Assembly (NCBI GenBank): GCA_003523225.1
Contig: DPGK01000014.1
Location: forward strand, 1 to 25,209
DNA length: 25,209 nt
Direction of reading: 5' to 3'
Source of the DNA: Clostridiales bacterium
GTDB taxonomy: Bacteria > Bacillota > Clostridia > Oscillospirales > CAG-272
This document shows positions 22,700 through 25,209 of the stretch, in pieces (the first letter of the stretch is position 1; the number at the start of each line of letters is the position of its first letter). The notes below the pieces were generated by a model that did no database searches, was not told the origin of the DNA, and saw only the letters and a program-made list of their open reading frames with translations. Made by a program: the position numbers and the translations under genes.

Positions 22700-23864
22700 T
22701 CTGTGCGCCGATATCGGGTATAAGAGCATAAACCACTTCGGCGAGCAGCTGTGCGGAGACCATGTTGACGTGGTGGAGGAAAACGAGCGTTCCTCCGTCA
22801 TAGTGCTTGCCGACGGGCTGGGCAGCGGAGTCAAGGCAAGCATACTTTCCACACTTACCTCAAAGATAATCTCCACCATGATGGCGGAGGGGCTGTCTCT
22901 TGAGGACTGCGTGGAAACGATAGCCGCCACACTGCCCATCTGCTCGGTCAGAGGAGTGGCATATTCCACCTTCACAATAATCCATATAGTCAACAGCACC
23001 GACGCCGAAATAATACAGTACGACAATCCGCCTGTGATCCTTTTGCGTAACGGCAAAAACTATGACTACCCCAGAACCGAAATGAATATCGGCGGCAAAA
23101 AGATATTCAGATCCACCATCCGGCTGTGCGAGAACGATATCTTTGTCGCAATGAGCGACGGCTGCCCGCACGCCGGAATGGGGCTTTCATATAATTTCGG
23201 GTGGAAGCGCGAAGAGATAATAGACTTCATGGAGACAATAGCGGACGTCGGCTATACGGCAAAGACTCTCTCCACCATACTCGTGGACGAATGCGAACGT
23301 CTTTACGGCGGAAAGCCCGGAGACGACGCCACCGCCGCTGTCATAAGAATACGTCGCCGCGTGCCGATGAACATTCTGTTCGGCCCTCCCTCAAACCGGG
23401 ACGACTGTGACCGTATGATGTCGCTTTTCTTCTCAAAGGAAGGCAAGCACATCGTGTGCGGCGGAACGACCTCGTCCATCGCCGCAAAATACCTCGGCAA
23501 GCCGCTGAAGCCAAGCCTGAATTTTGAGGCTTCGGACGTTCCGCCCACCGCCGAGCTTGAGGGCGTTGACCTTGTTACCGAGGGCGTTATCACCGTAAAC
23601 AAGGTGTTAAGCTATGCCCGCGATTACCTAAAGGACAACAAGAGCTATGAGGTCTGGAGTCTTAAACGGGACGGTGCATCCCAGATAAGCCGTCTGCTGT
23701 TTGAGGAGGCGACCGACATAAACTTCTTCGTAGGCAGGGCGGTAAACCCTGCGCATCAGAACCCCGACCTGCCTATCAATTTCAATATCAAGATGAATCT
23801 GGTCGAGGAGCTTTCAAAATGCCTCAGACTCATGGGCAAAAGGATCAAGGTCAGCTATTTTTGA
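22692..23864 (+). CDS. SpoIIE-family (PP2C) protein phosphatase with extra C-terminal domain
   Basis: The 390-residue protein has a PP2C/SpoIIE phosphatase domain at about 1-222. The metal-binding aspartates are visible in VLADGLGSG (Asp41), AMSDGCPHAG (Asp156) and KPGDDATAAV (Asp211/212). It would remove phosphate from Ser or Thr on a partner, often an anti-sigma antagonist. Residues 225-390 form a second domain that I do not recognise, with CGGTTSSIAAKYLGK and a conserved-looking VTEGVITVNKVL stretch. Its start overlaps the hydS end by 8 nt, so translation is probably coupled. Putative sensory hydrogenases of group C are known to be encoded with such phosphatases, so this is the likely signal output. 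No membrane segment is present. Confidence 0.88.
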   Translation: MNDLCADIGYKSINHFGEQLCGDHVDVVEENERSSVIVLADGLGSGVKASILSTLTSKIISTMMAEGLSLEDCVETIAATLPICSVRGVAYSTFTIIHIVNSTDAEIIQYDNPPVILLRNGKNYDYPRTEMNIGGKKIFRSTIRLCENDIFVAMSDGCPHAGMGLSYNFGWKREEIIDFMETIADVGYTAKTLSTILVDECERLYGGKPGDDATAAVIRIRRRVPMNILFGPPSNRDDCDRMMSLFFSKEGKHIVCGGTTSSIAAKYLGKPLKPSLNFEASDVPPTAELEGVDLVTEGVITVNKVLSYARDYLKDNKSYEVWSLKRDGASQISRLLFEEATDINFFVGRAVNPAHQNPDLPINFNIKMNLVEELSKCLRLMGKRIKVSYF

Positions 23865-23887
23865 TTTGATAAAAGGTACAGAGAAAA

Positions 23888-25209
23888 ATGAGAAAATTTG
23901 ACACAAAGGTACAGCATCTTAAATACAAGGTACTGCGTGAAGTCGCGCGCGAGGCATGGGGGGACACACTGCTTGATTCCGTGCTTGATATACCGATGAA
24001 GATAGTCCCCGGCAACACCCCCACCATGCGCTGCTGCGTCTATAAGGAGCGCGCCATTCTTGCGGAGCGCGTAAAGCTCGCTATGGGTGGAGACAAGGAA
24101 AATCCCAACGTCATAGAGGTTATAAAAATTGCCTGCGATGAGTGCCCGATGGGAGGCTATGAAGTTACAAACGCCTGCCGCGGATGCCTGGCTCACCGCT
24201 GCGAGGACGTCTGCCGCCGGGGAGCTATCTCCTTTGACCATCAGCACGTGGCTCACATAGACAAATCAAAGTGCGTCGGCTGCGGCGCCTGCGCCAAGGT
24301 CTGCCCCTATACTGCCATCGTCAGCCGCAAGCGTCCCTGTGAAAATGCCTGCAAGATCAAGGCTATATCAATGGGTGAGGACAAGGCGGCTCAGGTGGAC
24401 AACTCCAAGTGCATCTCCTGCGGAGCCTGCGTTTACCAGTGCCCGTTCGGGGCGATCATGGATAAATCCTTTATCCTCAATGTTATCGACCTGATAAAGA
24501 AGAGCGAGAACAACAAGAAGTACAAGGTTTACGCAGTTGTCGCCCCCTCAATTTCAAGCCAGTTCACATATGCAAAGCTCGGTCAGGTAATAACCGGGAT
24601 CAAGAAGCTCGGCTTCCACACCGTCATTGAGGCGGCGCTCGGAGCTGACATGGTAGCGGAGGCGGAATCCCGCGAGCTTGCCGAAAAAGGCTTTCTCACC
24701 AGCTCCTGCTGCCCTGCATTCGTCACGTATATTGAGAAGAACTTCCCCGATCTCGTTCCTTTTGTATCGCACAATCTCTCTCCGATGGCTACTATTTCAA
24801 AGTACATAAAGGAACATGAGGAAGGGGCAAAGATCGTCTTTATCGGTCCGTGCACCGCAAAAAAAGCCGAGGTACATCGCGAGGAGGTCAAGCCCTACGT
24901 TGACACGGTAATAACCTTTGAGGAGCTTCAGGCGCTTTTTGACAGCCGGGATATTGACATCACGACACTTGACGAGGGCGTGCTTGACAACGCCTCGTAT
25001 TTCGGAAGAATATTCGCCCGCTGCGGCGGACTTGCCGACGCGGTCAAGGAAGGACTTAAAGAGCAGGGTCTTGAGAGCTTTGAGCTTAAGGCGTGCTCCT
25101 GCGACGGTATCGAGGAATGCCGAATAGCGCTTCTCAAAAAGAGCAAGAATTTGCTTGACGCCAACTTTGTCGAGGGCATGGCATGCATCGGCGGCTGCAT
25201 CGGCGGCGC
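23888..25209 (+). CDS. Monomeric [FeFe] hydrogenase, group B-like (3' end outside window)
   Basis: 440 codons are visible and the gene is cut at the right edge. The N-terminus carries several Cys-rich [4Fe-4S] units: CDECPMGG...CRGCLAHRCEDVC (83-109), CVGCGACAKVCP (129-140), a CENAC segment (151-155) and CISCGACVYQCP (175-186). The H-cluster domain has L1 TSSCCPAFV (271-279), L2 GPCTAKKAE (320-328) and L3 EGMACIGGCIGG (429-440). All four ligand cysteines are present, so it should evolve or oxidise H2, probably with ferredoxin. L1 with Pro-Ala-Phe, rather than Pro-Gly-Trp, points to group B. The phosphatase gene ends 23 nt upstream. It corresponds in place and type to what is called HydA2 in Ruminococcus, as I recall. 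Confidence 0.9.
   Translation, partial: MRKFDTKVQHLKYKVLREVAREAWGDTLLDSVLDIPMKIVPGNTPTMRCCVYKERAILAERVKLAMGGDKENPNVIEVIKIACDECPMGGYEVTNACRGCLAHRCEDVCRRGAISFDHQHVAHIDKSKCVGCGACAKVCPYTAIVSRKRPCENACKIKAISMGEDKAAQVDNSKCISCGACVYQCPFGAIMDKSFILNVIDLIKKSENNKKYKVYAVVAPSISSQFTYAKLGQVITGIKKLGFHTVIEAALGADMVAEAESRELAEKGFLTSSCCPAFVTYIEKNFPDLVPFVSHNLSPMATISKYIKEHEEGAKIVFIGPCTAKKAEVHREEVKPYVDTVITFEELQALFDSRDIDITTLDEGVLDNASYFGRIFARCGGLADAVKEGLKEQGLESFELKACSCDGIEECRIALLKKSKNLLDANFVEGMACIGGCIGG

Noticed and set aside
21614..23056. Minus-strand frame of 480 codons antisense to hydS and the phosphatase
   Set aside because: Spans two well-supported genes on the other strand and has no coherent domain.
1..25209. 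CRISPR arrays, rRNA, tRNA, phage or transposase genes
   Set aside because: None seen: no regularly spaced repeats, no tRNA-like folds, and no integrase or transposase motifs in the translated frames.

Overview
The window looks like a chromosomal segment of an anaerobic, fermentative Clostridia-type Firmicute, probably close to Ruminococcaceae/Oscillospirales. Four observations support this: a fused AdhE with a Rex-like operator, monomeric and sensory [FeFe] hydrogenases, strong sigma-A promoters with AGGAGG-type ribosome sites, and a short palindromic element of a kind I remember from such gut genomes. Most genes are GC-rich. A clear AT-rich island lies at about 4.5-7.3 kb. Taxonomy is an inference from gene content only.

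Layout. (1) 1-4122, minus strand: an AraC-type regulator, an FAD-dependent oxidoreductase, and a lipoprotein solute-binding protein. The binding protein is fused in frame to the lipoprotein signal and N-terminus of a second, related binding protein that runs off the left edge. (2) 4150-7380, plus strand: a strong promoter, a structured leader of about 215 nt, a 33-codon small ORF, then three AT-rich genes for secreted proteins. These are a trypsin/V8-like serine protease with an intact triad, a lipoprotein, and a paralogue of the protease whose catalytic His and Ser are replaced by Gln and His. A near-identical 20-nt sequence lies on each side. (3) 7385-10540: an ArsB/DASS-like permease (plus), a MITE-like palindromic repeat, and a MATE efflux pump (minus). 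(4) 10455-16104, plus: an apparent operon for a GNAT acetyltransferase, a DJ-1/PfpI protein, a CPBP membrane protease, MltG and an ABC exporter, ending at a 50-nt palindrome. (5) 16141-16584, minus: a MazF-type toxin without a visible antitoxin. (6) 16908-25209, plus: adhE, a phosphotransferase-family kinase, two thioredoxin-like [2Fe-2S] proteins, a PAS-containing sensory hydrogenase (HydS type), a SpoIIE-type phosphatase with an extra C-terminal domain, and a monomeric [FeFe] hydrogenase cut by the right edge.

How the genes may work together. Region 6 reads as a redox-disposal and hydrogen-sensing module. One sigma-A promoter, with a Rex-like site over its -10 box, precedes seven closely packed genes. 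AdhE reoxidises NADH by making ethanol, and HydA makes H2. HydS carries an H-cluster domain joined to PAS and coiled-coil segments, so it probably senses H2 or redox state. The adjacent phosphatase, and perhaps the kinase, would carry the signal. Region 2 is the least familiar part: an active protease, a lipoprotein and a dead protease paralogue in one likely transcript.

Limits: no searches or folding programs were run. Family calls rest on motifs recognised by eye, and regulatory sites on consensus matching.
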